Assembly: GCA_017626365.1 (NCBI GenBank)
Contig: JAGAIV010000040.1
Location: forward strand, 124,001-188,000
Source: Clostridia bacterium
GTDB lineage: Bacteria > Bacillota > Clostridia > TANB77 > CAG-508
Reading direction: 5' to 3'
Length of the DNA stretch: 64,000 nt
A program made the position numbers and the translations under genes. The notes under the pieces are model-generated. The model saw nothing but the letters and a program-made list of their open reading frames with translations. It had not been told where the DNA came from and searched no databases. Positions within the stretch are counted from its first letter, which is position 1, and each line of letters opens with the position of its first letter. Positions 26,547 to 36,593 of the stretch are shown one piece after another.

Positions 26547-29469
26547 GATAAAGATACATGAAATTGCAAAAGAACTTGATTTAACCAGTAAAGAAGTAAT
26601 TGAAAGAGCAGTGAAATTAGGAATTGATGTTAAAAATCATATGAGTTCAGTAGATGATGAACTTGCAAAAAAAATAAAGGAGAGTTTTAAAATAAAAAAA
26701 GTGGAAGAAAATAAGAAAGTAGATACGGTACCAGAGAAAAAAGAAAAGAAGATAAAACAAGATGCACCAGTAATTATTCGTAGAGAAGTAATTGTATCAG
26801 AAGAAGAACTAGCAAGAAGAGAAGAAGAAGAAAAAAAGAAAAAAATGGAAGCCAAAAGAAAAGAAGTAGGCTTTGTGGAAAGAAATACGAATAAAGATTT
26901 TAATATTGTATATCGTAACAAACCATCAAAACCAATGACGGTTAGTGAATTATTTGGCTTAAAAACACCAAAACAAGAAGAAACAAAAGTAGCAAAAGAA
27001 CCAGCACAAGAAGAACAAGTAAACTTAGAAAAAGAGCAAGAAGTAAAGAATGAAAAAAATGAAAGTGTAAAAGAAGTAAAGCCAGAAGAAAAGAAAGAAG
27101 AAAGAACAGAAGAAAAAGAAGCAAGAAAACCACAATATCAAAACAATAATGGATATCGTAATAATAATCAAAATAATGGATATAACAATAATTATCAACC
27201 AAGAAATAATAATTTCCACAATAATAACTTTGGAAACAATCAACGCAATAATGGATATAACCAAAATAAAAATGGAAGTAATTTTAAAGATAATCGTGCA
27301 CAAAATAATGGATATCATCAAAATAGAACTGGCGGATATCGTAATAATAATCAAAATGGTTATAGCGGAAAAAGACCACTTGATGAAAAGGGAATCGAAA
27401 AGAACATTAAAAATATTATGACCGATGTAGTTGAAAAAGAAGTGGTAAGAGAATATAACAAAGCAATTGATAAACAAAAACAAAACCGTTATGAAGAAAA
27501 TAAAATGAAAAAAGCACCAAAATCAAAACGTGGTGGAGATTACGAAATAAATGAAGATAAATTAAAAAGTTTAAAACAACATGACCGCTTATCTTCTATG
27601 TTTGATGAACAAGATGGTGGAATGCTAGATTACTACGATTTAACAACACAAAGAGGAAAGAAAAATAAGAAAAGAGCAAATAAACCTGAAGAAGAAAGAG
27701 TAAAACAAAAAATATTTGAATTAACAGAGATTACAATACCAGATCCAGTAACAGTAAAAGATTTAGCTGCTGAAATGAAAAAAACAACAGCAGATGTTAT
27801 TAAAAAATTACTAGGATTTGGAGTAATGGCAACCATTAATAACGAAGTAGATTTTGATACAGCTTTTCTAATTGCAGAGGAATTTGGAATTACAGCAATT
27901 AAAAAAGAAACTGTAACAGAAGAAGATATCTTATTTGATGAAACAGAGGATACAGCAGATGAATTACAACCAAGACCACCAGTAGTTGTTGTTATGGGAC
28001 ACGTTGACCACGGTAAAACATCATTACTAGACGCTATTCGTCAAACAAATGTAATAGAAGGAGAAGCAGGAGGAATTACCCAACATATTGGTGCATATAA
28101 AGTAAAAGTAAATGATAGAGAAATTACTTTCTTAGATACACCAGGACATGAAGCATTTACTAGTATGAGAGCAAGAGGAGCACAAATTACAGATATTGCA
28201 ATACTTGTAGTAGCTGCTAATGATGGTGTTATGCCTCAAACAATAGAAGCAATTAACCATGCCAAAGCAGCAGAAATTCCAATTATAGTTGCATTAAATA
28301 AGATTGATGTGGAAGGTGCAAACCCTGAAAAAGTAAAACAAGAGTTAATGAAATATGATTTAGTTCCTGAAGAATGGGGTGGAGATACAATATTCGTTGA
28401 AATTTCTGCAAAGAAAAGAATTAATATTGATACTCTATTAGAAATGGTTCTATTAGTTGCTGATGTAAAAGAATTAAAAGCAAATCCAACGAAACAATCA
28501 AAAGGAACTGTTATTGAAGCACGTTTGGATAAAGCAAAAGGACCTGTTGTATCAATGCTTGTACAACGTGGAACACTAGATGTTGGAGATACAATTGTTG
28601 TAGGTTCTGCTATTGGTAGAATTCGTACGATGACAGATGATAAAGGAAAGAAAGTAAAAAAAGCTGGTCCATCTACACCAGTAGAGGTAACTGGTTTAAC
28701 AGAAGTACCAGAAGCAGGAGATACCTTCTATGAAGTAAAAGACGAAAAGACAGCAAAACACTTAATTGAAAGAAGAAAACGCCAAGCAAGAGAAAAGAGT
28801 ATAAACCAAACAGCAAGAGTAAGTTTAAATGACTTATTTAGCCAAATCGAAAAAGGAAACTTAAAACAATTAAATATCATTGTAAAAGCAGATGTACAAG
28901 GTTCTGTAGAAGCTGTTAAACAAAGTTTAGAAAAACTATCCAACGAAGAAGTACAAGTAAAAGTAATTCATGCTAATGTTGGTGGAGTAACAGAATCTGA
29001 TGTAACACTTGCTAAAGTTTCTAATGCTATTATTATTGCATTTAACGTAAGACCAGACCCAATTGCAAAAGATATGGCAAAGAAGGAAGAAGTAGAAATT
29101 AAACAATATTCAATTATTTACCAAGCTATTGAAGACGTCGAAGCTGCTATGAAAGGAATGCTAGATCCTGTATTTGAAGAAAAAGTAATCGGAACTGCCG
29201 AAGTAAGACAAACATTCAAAGTAAGTGGGGTAGGAACGATAGCTGGAGCATATGTAACAGACGGAAAAATTGCAAGAAATGCAGGAATTCGAGTAATTCG
29301 TGATAATGTAGTAATTCATGATGGAAAACTAGTATCTTTAAAACGTTTTAAAGATGATGCAAAAGAAGTAGCTTCTGGATACGAATGTGGTCTTCAAATC
29401 GAAAACTACAATGACATTATAGAAGGAGATACACTAGAAGTTTATGTTATGGAAGAAGTAAAAAAATAA
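26539..29469 (+). CDS. infB: Translation initiation factor IF-2
   Basis: 976 aa from TTG 26539 (GGGGGTGA upstream); a GTG at 26530 in frame is less likely because it lies in that site. The IF2-N domain begins [15 protein letters not shown] charged linker and a striking Asn/Tyr/Gly-rich segment (about 195-280) follow, then a second IF2-N domain, the GTPase with G1 GHVDHGKT at 487-494, and the C-terminal fMet-tRNA domains. IF-2 brings initiator tRNA to the 30S subunit. The Asn-rich linker is unusual in composition but lies in the variable region. Confidence 0.96.
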   Translation: MGKIKIHEIAKELDLTSKEVIERAVKLGIDVKNHMSSVDDELAKKIKESFKIKKVEENKKVDTVPEKKEKKIKQDAPVIIRREVIVSEEELARREEEEKKKKMEAKRKEVGFVERNTNKDFNIVYRNKPSKPMTVSELFGLKTPKQEETKVAKEPAQEEQVNLEKEQEVKNEKNESVKEVKPEEKKEERTEEKEARKPQYQNNNGYRNNNQNNGYNNNYQPRNNNFHNNNFGNNQRNNGYNQNKNGSNFKDNRAQNNGYHQNRTGGYRNNNQNGYSGKRPLDEKGIEKNIKNIMTDVVEKEVVREYNKAIDKQKQNRYEENKMKKAPKSKRGGDYEINEDKLKSLKQHDRLSSMFDEQDGGMLDYYDLTTQRGKKNKKRANKPEEERVKQKIFELTEITIPDPVTVKDLAAEMKKTTADVIKKLLGFGVMATINNEVDFDTAFLIAEEFGITAIKKETVTEEDILFDETEDTADELQPRPPVVVVMGHVDHGKTSLLDAIRQTNVIEGEAGGITQHIGAYKVKVNDREITFLDTPGHEAFTSMRARGAQITDIAILVVAANDGVMPQTIEAINHAKAAEIPIIVALNKIDVEGANPEKVKQELMKYDLVPEEWGGDTIFVEISAKKRINIDTLLEMVLLVADVKELKANPTKQSKGTVIEARLDKAKGPVVSMLVQRGTLDVGDTIVVGSAIGRIRTMTDDKGKKVKKAGPSTPVEVTGLTEVPEAGDTFYEVKDEKTAKHLIERRKRQAREKSINQTARVSLNDLFSQIEKGNLKQLNIIVKADVQGSVEAVKQSLEKLSNEEVQVKVIHANVGGVTESDVTLAKVSNAIIIAFNVRPDPIAKDMAKKEEVEIKQYSIIYQAIEDVEAAMKGMLDPVFEEKVIGTAEVRQTFKVSGVGTIAGAYVTDGKIARNAGIRVIRDNVVIHDGKLVSLKRFKDDAKEVASGYECGLQIENYNDIIEGDTLEVYVMEEVKK

Positions 29470-29471
29470 AA

Positions 29472-29503
29472 TGTAAGGGTGGAATCCATTTCCACCCATT
29501 ACA
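29472..29503 (+). terminator. Hairpin between infB and rbfA (weak terminator or processing site)
   Basis: A stem of about 13 bp (29472-29484 with 29490-29503, one bulge), no T-tract; probably partial termination or mRNA processing. Confidence 0.45.
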
Positions 29504-29528
29504 TAAGCAAACTATAAGGAGGCTTTTT

Positions 29529-29888
29529 ATGCCAAAGAATAATATGAGATTTGAAAGGATTAATGAAGAATTAAAAAAAGAGATTAGTCATATAATTAGT
29601 TATGAACTAAAAAATCCAAGTGTTACCGGATTAATTAGTGTAACAAAAGCGAAAATTACTCCAGATTTAAAATATGCTAAAATCTATGTTAGTATTTTAA
29701 ACGCAAAAAATGATGAAGAAACATTAGAAGGACTAAAGAAATCTTCAGGATTCATTAGAAGTCAAATAGCAAAAAGAATTAATTTAAGAATCACACCAGA
29801 ACTTGTATTTGAGCGTGATGATTCAATAGAATATGGAGCAAGAATTGATTCAATATTAAGAGAGATAAAAGATAAAGGAGAAAAATAG
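29529..29888 (+). CDS. rbfA: RbfA, 30S ribosome-binding factor
   Basis: 119 aa KH-like protein. RFERINEELKKEISHIISYELKNPSVTGLISVT at the N-terminus and a C-terminal ELVFERDDSIEYGARID match the family. Cold-shock factor for late 30S maturation. ATG is 6 bases after AAGGAGG. nrnA starts 1 base after its stop. Confidence 0.94.
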   Translation: MPKNNMRFERINEELKKEISHIISYELKNPSVTGLISVTKAKITPDLKYAKIYVSILNAKNDEETLEGLKKSSGFIRSQIAKRINLRITPELVFERDDSIEYGARIDSILREIKDKGEK

Positions 29889-29889
29889 A

Positions 29890-30844
29890 ATGACATTAGA
29901 TGATATAAAACAAGCAGTAGAAAAAGCAAACAGTATTGTGATTTTAACACATGAGAATCCAGACGGTGATGCTATCCGGAAGTTCTCTTGCAGTTTATAA
30001 TGCATTAGTGCAATTAGGAAAACAGCCAGAAATGATTATACCAGAATATCCAGCAATCTATAGCTTTTTACCATCAGCTGATAAAATGCAAAAAGAAGGA
30101 ACGAAGGAAAGTTATGATTTAGCGATTGCAGTAGATAGTAGTGATATTAAGAGATTAAATGGCTTTGCAAACTATTTTGAACAAGCAAAAGCAACAATTA
30201 ATATTGACCATCATAGTGTAAATACTATGTTTGCAGATTATAATTTTGTTAACCCAGATTCACCTGCTTGTTGTCAAATATTGATTCTAGTATTAGAATA
30301 TTTAGGAGTTACAATTACCAAAGAAATAGGAAGCTGTTTAGTAGCAGGAATTATTACTGATACAGGAGGATTTAAATATTCAGGAACCTCAAAAGAGACT
30401 TTTGAATTTACAGCATGGCTTTTAAGTATTGGTGTTAATGTAGCAGATATTTATAGAAGAGTATTAGAAAAACAAACCAAAGGACACTTTGAACTTAGTA
30501 AAATTGCAATGGACCGTTTAGAATTTTTCGAAGATGGAAAAATTGCATTCACCTATATTACCAAAAAAGATGAAGACAAAACTAATGCACAAAACGGAGA
30601 TCATTCTGGATTGGTTGACATTGGAAGAAGTATAGAAGGGGTGGAAGTTTCTATTCTTCTTAGTGAAAAAGAAGAGGGGCTATACAAAGGGTCATTACGT
30701 TCCAATGACTATGTTAATGTATCAGATGTATGCATGATGTTTAATGGTGGTGGACACATTCGAGCAGCCGGTTGCCAAATTCATGCTACATTAGAAGAGG
30801 CAAAAGAAAAAATTATTCATGAAGTAACAAAGCATTTAAAATAA
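29890..30844 (+). CDS. nrnA: NrnA-type DHH phosphoesterase (nanoRNase / pAp phosphatase), recoded at one CGG
   Basis: Starts MTLDDIKQAVEKA at 29890. In-frame CGG at 29977-29979 breaks the frame inside the first catalytic motif; the zero frame stops within 12 codons. Skipping the C gives ...HENPDGDAIGSSLAVYNAL with Gly30 as the family's conserved glycine. The rest reads without a break: DSSD, the DHH motif (DHHS), and C-terminal DHHA1 with the GGGH motif. Rebuilt length 317 aa, close to Bacillus NrnA (313). NrnA degrades 2-5-mer RNAs and pAp. Same rbfA-nrnA-truB order as in many Firmicutes. Confidence 0.9.
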
Positions 30845-30869
30845 GATCGTAAAAATAATATTGTAAGAA

Positions 30870-30919
30870 CCCTCCGTCTCGCTCGCGCGAGCCACCTCCC
30901 TTAAATAAAGGAGGCTTTT
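30870..30919. repeat. Palindromic repeat, family copy B, acting as nrnA terminator
   Basis: Starts with an AACCCTCC motif like the other copies, a CG-rich self-complementary centre (GGCTCGCGCGAGC type), and then a CCTCC/GGAGG hairpin (30895-30914) followed by TTTTT, so it doubles as a terminator on the + strand. Confidence 0.65.
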
Positions 30920-30976
30920 TGCTACTTTTCATAACTACTATTCCAGACTAGTAACAAATTTTTATTAGTAGAGTAA

Positions 30977-31023
30977 AGGCCCCTTTACCTAAGGGGGCTG
31001 TCCGCGTTAGCGGACTGGGGGTT
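30977..31023. repeat. Palindromic repeat, family copy C
   Basis: Contains GGCCCC...GGGGGC and the perfect hairpin GTCCGC-GTTA-GCGGAC (31000-31015), ending GGGGGTT. It lies 16 bases before truB, so it will be in the truB leader if transcribed from upstream. Confidence 0.75.
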
Positions 31024-31039
31024 CTTTAGGAGAAAATAA

Positions 31040-31891
31040 ATGGATGGAATCATTCTAATTAACAAAGAAAAAAATTATACTTCACATGATGTGGTAGCAA
31101 TTGCTAAGAAAGCCCTAAATCAAAAAATAGGACATACTGGTACCTTAGACCCAGAAGCAACAGGAGTTTTACCACTATTAGTAGGACGTGCAACAAAAAT
31201 AGCAAAATATCTAGTAAATCATGATAAAGTATATCAAGCAGTATTAAAATTGGGTATAAAAACAGATAGTGCAGATGGGACAGGAAACATACTAGAAGAA
31301 CAAATTATTAAAATGCCAAAACAAGAACAAATAGAGGAAGTATTTTCCTCCATGATAGGAAAACAAAATCAAATACCGCCTATGTATTCAGCCATAAAAG
31401 TAAAAGGAAAGAAACTATATGAATATGCAAGACAAGGAAAAAGTATAGAAGTAGCTCCAAGAGAAATTGAAATTTATGATTTAATTTTGGATAATTTAAA
31501 TCCAAATGAAAATGAAATTACTTTTACAGTGAATTGCTCAAAAGGTACATATATTCGAACCCTTTGTGAACAAATTGCTGAAAAACTAGGTACAATCGGA
31601 TATATGAAAGAACTAAAACGTTTACAAGTAGGAGACTTCAAAATTCAAGATAGTATTACGATTGAGGAATTAAAAGAAAAGAAAGAAAAAATTTCTTGTA
31701 TTACAATAGAAGAATTTTTTAGCAATAAAGAAAAAATCCAGTTAGCTCATAAACAATTAGAACAATTTTTAAATGGAGTAAAATTGACATATCGATTAAA
31801 AGAAGATACATATCGAATTTACGATGAAAACGGAAAATTCATTGGATTAGGAGTTGTGAAAGACAATACATTAAAACGAGATGTTATATAG
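31040..31891 (+). CDS. truB: TruB tRNA pseudouridine(55) synthase
   Basis: 283 aa. Catalytic Asp in HTGTLDPEATGVLP (D37); QIPPMYSAIKVKGKKLYEYAR and GTYIRTLCEQIA follow as expected. Modifies U55 in the T loop of tRNAs. ATG follows TAGGAGA. In frame throughout with no CGG. A RibF gene, often next in this cluster, is absent; the strand switches to the ger operon instead. Confidence 0.95.
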   Translation: MDGIILINKEKNYTSHDVVAIAKKALNQKIGHTGTLDPEATGVLPLLVGRATKIAKYLVNHDKVYQAVLKLGIKTDSADGTGNILEEQIIKMPKQEQIEEVFSSMIGKQNQIPPMYSAIKVKGKKLYEYARQGKSIEVAPREIEIYDLILDNLNPNENEITFTVNCSKGTYIRTLCEQIAEKLGTIGYMKELKRLQVGDFKIQDSITIEELKEKKEKISCITIEEFFSNKEKIQLAHKQLEQFLNGVKLTYRLKEDTYRIYDENGKFIGLGVVKDNTLKRDVI

Positions 31892-31924
31892 AACCCTCTG
31901 TCGCTCGGAGAGCGACTGGGGGTT
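31892..31924. repeat. Palindromic repeat, family copy D (short)
   Basis: Truncated form: AACCCTC ... GTCGCT/AGCGAC hairpin (31901-31915) ... GGGGGTT, directly after the truB stop and touching the stop of the next minus-strand gene. Confidence 0.7.
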
Positions 31925-32109
31925 ATGAATAATTCGATAAATTTATTCTTAAACTTATTAAAATATTAGGTAGAACTAATGAAATAATAGCAAGCAAAAA
32001 TATGACAATACTACCTCCGCTTATTATTTTGTTCCTTCAATTCATAAATTCCATAAAACAAAGTTTTTAAAAATATAAATATTGATATAACAGCAATTAA
32101 AATTCTCAT
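31923..32109 (-). CDS. Small two-TM protein behind gerC, recoded at one CGG
   Basis: ATG at 32109 with AAGAAGG upstream. The zero frame encodes one membrane helix (MRILIAVISIFIFLKTLF), then reads AAG CGG AGG TAG and stops. Skipping the C of CGG (minus-strand C at 32019) gives GGA GGT AGT and opens a second membrane helix (SIVIFLLAIISLVLPNILI), total 61 aa with TAA at 31925-31923. Size, two-TM shape and position after gerA-gerB-gerC resemble the small D-type/CLC_0170-like proteins of germination operons; this homology is tentative. No unshifted reading gives a comparable protein. Confidence 0.65.
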
Positions 32110-32125
32110 AATTTATCAACCTTCT

Positions 32126-33361
32126 TTAGCTTTCCATTAAAATATATCCGGATTTTACAGTTGTATTAACGCTAACTTCAAAGAAAGAATTTTTGAAGTT
32201 TTCTAACCAATTAAAATTTTTCCAATCTTCATATGTTTGAAAATTCTGAACAACATATTTTCCAAATCCATCAATATCACTATTAAAATCTTTTGAAATC
32301 TTATATAAGTAATCATATAATTGAGTAGTTAAATAGGAATTTATAGATTTTTCTAAAGTCTGAATTTCATTAGTATTTAAATATTTAGAGTTTTCATTCA
32401 TTGTTAAAATACGAGCTTCTAGATTTATATTTGAAGTAATATAGGCAGAACCATTTACTAACTTAACCTTATTTTTTGTATTTTTAATAGGTCGAACTTT
32501 AAGCGAAATGGTTTGATTTTCTTCAAACGGATTTGGGATGTTAATAATACAACTATTTAAAGTATTTGAAATTATTTGATGACAAATGGTTTGGATTCCA
32601 TTTAATTCTCCAACTAATTTATCACCAGAAAAAATAGCAAGTCCCATATTTTCAATATTTGTTTTTCCTTGAATTAGAGTTTCGTCCGCTTTATTTGAAG
32701 AATCCTTTTCTACGGCATTTTCAGAAGAATCTGAATTATGCGTATCAGAGGTATTAATTCCACCTAATATGGCATAACAAGTTTGAAAGGTATCATTATA
32801 ATCCGAAAAAAATTCACTCAAGGTGACGCTTTGGGTAAAACCAGTATATTCACTAGAAGTAGGAGCAATCTCATAATATCTTGCAGATAGTTTTTCTAAA
32901 ACTGGTTCTGAATTTTTTAAGAAATATTCCGCATTACATCTAGAAACTAATACATTACAATCTGGACGAATTTCTACTTTATTCATTAAAGTAAAAAGAG
33001 TTTCTGAAATACCATTACTTGCAAATTCTTCTGAAAATACAATCATTTTACAATGAGAGAGATTGGATTCTTTACTTAAATAGCTATTTAATAAATTGAC
33101 ACCAGAATCAAAAGTAGAACATTCAATGGTATTTACGACAGAAGAGTCGGATTGCGAAGAACTGCCATTGTCTCCTGAACCACCAGGAACGGAAATTTGA
33201 AAACTAAGCCTCAATTTATTATCAGTTCCAACATCAAAACCTAATGCTACCACATAAGCTAAATGATCGATATTTCGTTCACTATAGCAACCAGAAAGAG
33301 AAAACAGACAAATTGTTAAAATCAAAAAAAGCAATATAGTATTTTTTAATTTTTTATTCAT
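32126..33361 (-). CDS. Spore germination lipoprotein, GerC (Ger(x)C) family
   Basis: 411 aa. Lipoprotein signal with lipobox LSGC (Cys about 25), then the GerAC-family domain starting ERNIDHLAYVVALGFD. A Ser-rich low-complexity stretch lies near 65-80. GerC subunits form part of the GerA-type nutrient receptor in the spore inner membrane. It overlaps gerB by 8 bases; AAAGGAGGT lies upstream of the ATG. No in-frame CGG. Confidence 0.92.
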   Translation of the reverse strand: MNKKLKNTILLFLILTICLFSLSGCYSERNIDHLAYVVALGFDVGTDNKLRLSFQISVPGGSGDNGSSSQSDSSVVNTIECSTFDSGVNLLNSYLSKESNLSHCKMIVFSEEFASNGISETLFTLMNKVEIRPDCNVLVSRCNAEYFLKNSEPVLEKLSARYYEIAPTSSEYTGFTQSVTLSEFFSDYNDTFQTCYAILGGINTSDTHNSDSSENAVEKDSSNKADETLIQGKTNIENMGLAIFSGDKLVGELNGIQTICHQIISNTLNSCIINIPNPFEENQTISLKVRPIKNTKNKVKLVNGSAYITSNINLEARILTMNENSKYLNTNEIQTLEKSINSYLTTQLYDYLYKISKDFNSDIDGFGKYVVQNFQTYEDWKNFNWLENFKNSFFEVSVNTTVKSGYILMES

Positions 33362-34475
33362 CTTTTATCAAAACCTCCTTTTCTGGTTTAGAATGATTCT
33401 TTTTATGCTTTATATTAGCCAAAAGAAGAATTAGAAAACTAATAATAAATACTAAAATAATAGTAAAATAACGAAAAATTATATTTTGTATAAAACGAAT
33501 TTCAGCCATATTTTTAGGAATTAAGGCACATACAAAGATAAGAGCTGCAAAACTATAAATCATAGGTTTTGTATCTTTCGTTTTTGTAATTTTCTTAAAG
33601 ATATTGGAAATAGACCATATAGTAATGCTTAAATAAGACATTAACGATAAAATCCATCCTAGAATAAACAGAGCGTCTGGTCTTTGCAAAAATCTACCAA
33701 AATCAGTACCACGAATTAGCAAATAAACAGGAGAAAGCTCATTGATTGTTAAAATATCTGCAAAAGAAAAAAGCAAGGTAGTAATACTTAAAAATAAGTA
33801 AAAAGCCGAAATTCCAATAGAGATGTAACTGATTTTATTAAAATCTTCTGGTTTTTTTAGTAAAGGTTTTAAAAAATAAAGGTAACTAATTCCAGTAAAA
33901 GCAAACAAATTACTCATACCACTAAAAAAAGTTTGGTTTATGCCATATCCGAAAATTGGAAAGATTCTTTTAATTTCAAACCTAGAAAATATGCAAAAAA
34001 AGGCAATTAACAAATTGAGTAACATAATAGGAACAATGATAAGATTGCATTTGGTGATGGCTTTAAATCCAAATGTATTTGCAATTACGCAAGTAACCAA
34101 AAAGAAGAGCAATATAATACAAATGGTAGTCCTTTCAAAATATACTAATTTTAACATTTCTGAAAAATTACGAAGTAATGTACCAGAAATAGTAATAAAA
34201 TAAAGGATAAATAGAAATCCTAATATAACTTTTAGTACTTTTCCACCTAAGAATTCGCTAATATCTAAAATATCACTATTACCAAAAGGTTTCCAAAGTT
34301 TTAGCATAATAGTTAAAAAAATAAATACTAAAATGGTAATATAGATTAAATTTAGACAAGTAGAAGATCCACATTGGTCTATTAAGCTTTTGGGCAAATT
34401 TAATACAATATGATTTAAGATGATAATGACAATAAAGGCAATTCCTTCAATTGTGCCAAGTTTTGAATTTGTCAT
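33354..34475 (-). CDS. Spore germination permease, GerB family (AAAP)
   Basis: 373 aa with about ten membrane helices, from the amino acid/polyamine transporter-like spore germination family. The N-terminus SKLGTIEGIAFIVIIILNHI and a central ERTTICIIL region fit the GerAB family. It is thought to sense the germinant. AGGAGG lies upstream of the ATG. Between gerA (15-base gap) and gerC (8-base overlap). Confidence 0.92.
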   Translation of the reverse strand: MTNSKLGTIEGIAFIVIIILNHIVLNLPKSLIDQCGSSTCLNLIYITILVFIFLTIMLKLWKPFGNSDILDISEFLGGKVLKVILGFLFILYFITISGTLLRNFSEMLKLVYFERTTICIILLFFLVTCVIANTFGFKAITKCNLIIVPIMLLNLLIAFFCIFSRFEIKRIFPIFGYGINQTFFSGMSNLFAFTGISYLYFLKPLLKKPEDFNKISYISIGISAFYLFLSITTLLFSFADILTINELSPVYLLIRGTDFGRFLQRPDALFILGWILSLMSYLSITIWSISNIFKKITKTKDTKPMIYSFAALIFVCALIPKNMAEIRFIQNIIFRYFTIILVFIISFLILLLANIKHKKNHSKPEKEVLIKDE

Positions 34476-34490
34476 ATAATATAAAACCTC

Positions 34491-36206
34491 CTATTTGTTG
34501 TTCTTCCAAGTCATACTAATATCAGCTTGTCGTTTTGGTCTTTTTGTATTTAAAAAACTGGCTCGATGTTCTCTTTTCCAAGAAGGAGAAAGAAAAATTC
34601 CCTTGTAATCTTTAGTAACAGGTATATAAGGCTGTAAATACGAATATCCAAAGGATTTTAATTCGGAAAGAATTAAAAAATGAATAAATAAGCAAAAAGC
34701 AATACCTAAAAATCCTAAAAAATATCCAAAAGCAATATAGACAAAACGTGCTATACGGCAGTGAAAACCAAAAGAAAAGTCTGGAATAGCAAAAGAAGCA
34801 ATTGCTGTAATTGCTACAACAATAATAAGAATAGGACTTACAATATTGGCGTCAACTGCTGCTTGTCCCAAAATAAGGGCTCCTACAATTCCAATAGTTG
34901 GACCAATAGGAGAAGGCACACGTAGACCTGCTTCACGAATCAGTTCAAAAGAAACTTCCATCACCAAAATTTCAAAAATAATGGGAAGAGGAATACTTTC
35001 TCTTGCAGCTACAATAGCAAATAGTAATTCAGTTGGAATTAGCTCTTGATGAAAATTAGTAATTGCTACATAAAGACCTGGTAACAATAAAGTTAAAATT
35101 ACAGCTAAAATTCGAATTATTTTTAATAAATTAGCAAATTGAAATTTTAAATTTAAATCTTCGGGAGAGGTAATAAAATCAATAAATGTACCAGGCGCAA
35201 TTAAACAATAGGGGCTACCATTTACTAAGATAACGACTCTTCCTTCTAATAAAAAATTACTTGCTTTATCGGGTCTTTCACTAGAAATAAGTTGAGGTAA
35301 ACTGAACTTTCCATTATCTTCAATCAATTGCTCTAATTGACCAGAAGAAATAATAGTATCGACGTCGATATTATTAAGACGATATTTTACTTCAGCAATT
35401 AAGTCGGTATTTGCAATATTTTTCATGTAACAGACTGCACATTTGGTTTTGGTCAAATTACCAACTTCTATATTTTCGATAATGAGTTTTTCATTATTAA
35501 CGAAACGTCTTAATAAAGAAGTGTTTGTACGAATATTTTCCGTAAATCCTTCTTGTGAACCACGAATAACAATCTCGTTTTCTGGTTTTTCAACACTTCT
35601 TTGTTTGAATCCTTTTACATCAATATTAAAAACGATATTTAAAGTATCTACAAAAAGAGCACAATTACCAGAATTAACACCAGAAGCAACATCATCAAAA
35701 GTATCTACTTGTTCTACACTATTTTGCGGAACTAAATGGTTATAAATATAAGAAGCTAAATCAAATTTTTTTACTTTTCTAACAACAATATTATTAGTTA
35801 TAGCTTCTTTTATAACTTCACTTTCGGGACTTTGATAAGTATTAGCACTGTTTCTTAACATAAGTGGGTCTAATACAAAATGATTGATGCTTGTGGTATC
35901 AACCATTCCATCGATGTAAAAAAGAAATGCTTTATATTCTTTATTTTTAGCAGTTAAACTAAATTCTCTTATGATAATATCGCTGTTAATCATAGTATTG
36001 TATCTTGAAGTAAGTACTTCTAAATTAACACTAAGAGTCGGAAATATGTTTTTAGGTAATTCTAAATTAGAAGAGGATTCACTAGAGTAATTTTGTTCTT
36101 GCTTTTTTTCTAAAGTTTCAGGTATGGAAAATTGGTAATCTTCTTTTGGATGATAAGAAAATAAATTTTCAAAACAGGTTATTATGGTATTTTTTTGTAT
36201 ATTCAC
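34491..36206 (-). CDS. Spore germination receptor subunit GerA family
   Basis: 571 aa from GTG 36206, which has GGAG 7 bases upstream; a GTG at 36239 extends the frame but has no ribosome site. N-terminal hydrophilic domain (about 1-360) with the FYIDGMVD motif, then four to five membrane helices including an IPLPIIFEILVMEVSFELIREA region and PSPIGPTIGIVGALILG, both GerAA family hallmarks. First gene of the tricistronic germinant receptor. Which nutrient it detects cannot be told. Confidence 0.92.
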   Translation of the reverse strand: MNIQKNTIITCFENLFSYHPKEDYQFSIPETLEKKQEQNYSSESSSNLELPKNIFPTLSVNLEVLTSRYNTMINSDIIIREFSLTAKNKEYKAFLFYIDGMVDTTSINHFVLDPLMLRNSANTYQSPESEVIKEAITNNIVVRKVKKFDLASYIYNHLVPQNSVEQVDTFDDVASGVNSGNCALFVDTLNIVFNIDVKGFKQRSVEKPENEIVIRGSQEGFTENIRTNTSLLRRFVNNEKLIIENIEVGNLTKTKCAVCYMKNIANTDLIAEVKYRLNNIDVDTIISSGQLEQLIEDNGKFSLPQLISSERPDKASNFLLEGRVVILVNGSPYCLIAPGTFIDFITSPEDLNLKFQFANLLKIIRILAVILTLLLPGLYVAITNFHQELIPTELLFAIVAARESIPLPIIFEILVMEVSFELIREAGLRVPSPIGPTIGIVGALILGQAAVDANIVSPILIIVVAITAIASFAIPDFSFGFHCRIARFVYIAFGYFLGFLGIAFCLFIHFLILSELKSFGYSYLQPYIPVTKDYKGIFLSPSWKREHRASFLNTKRPKRQADISMTWKNNK

Positions 36207-36404
36207 TTTTTTACTCCAATCTAAAATATAATCTTTCACATATTTTTAACAAAAAAGGGAATAAATATGCATAAAGAAATCATTAAAAGAAAATAAATTA
36301 GAAGAATAATGAATAGTAATCAATTGACTGATTTATGTAAATGTGATTAAATAATTATGTTGCAATTAAACATAGTAGTTTGAGAATTCAAGAAAGGAAG
36401 AGTT

Positions 36405-36554
36405 ATGGCAGTAATAGCAGCAATAGTATTAAGATTCGTCGGTGCATTAATAGCTTTTACAGGTTTAATATTGCTATTATTTGGTAAAGGAAAAGATACA
36501 GGAATAGGAGTATTTTTATTCTGTCTTGGTTTTGTAATTGCCGGAGCAAATTGA
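36405..36554 (+). CDS. Small hydrophobic protein, unknown
   Basis: 49 aa, ATG 36405 with AAGAAAGGAAG upstream. Two hydrophobic segments separated by the loop FGKGKDTGIG; ends IAGAN. Probably a small double-spanning membrane protein. Lies alone between divergent gerA and convergent spoIVA, so a sporulation link is possible but unproven. Its single CGG trinucleotides are out of frame. Confidence 0.6.
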   Translation: MAVIAAIVLRFVGALIAFTGLILLLFGKGKDTGIGVFLFCLGFVIAGAN

Positions 36555-36562
36555 ATTAATCG

Positions 36563-36591
36563 AAAAAGCACGCATGTATGCGTGCTTTTTT
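36563..36591. terminator. Bidirectional terminator between the 36405 gene and spoIVA
   Basis: Stem GCACGCA/TGCGTGC (36568-36574 with 36579-36585) flanked by A5 on one side and T6 on the other; works for both convergent genes. Confidence 0.88.
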
Positions 36592-36593
36592 AA

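Noticed and set aside
27100..27370. CRISPR-like repetition
   Set aside because: The repeats are degenerate Asn/Gly/Tyr codons within infB; no spaced identical direct repeats exist anywhere in the window.
26900..27450. ORFs over the Asn-rich part of infB on both strands
   Set aside because: They result from the low-complexity AAT/ATT sequence of the infB linker and have no ribosome sites.
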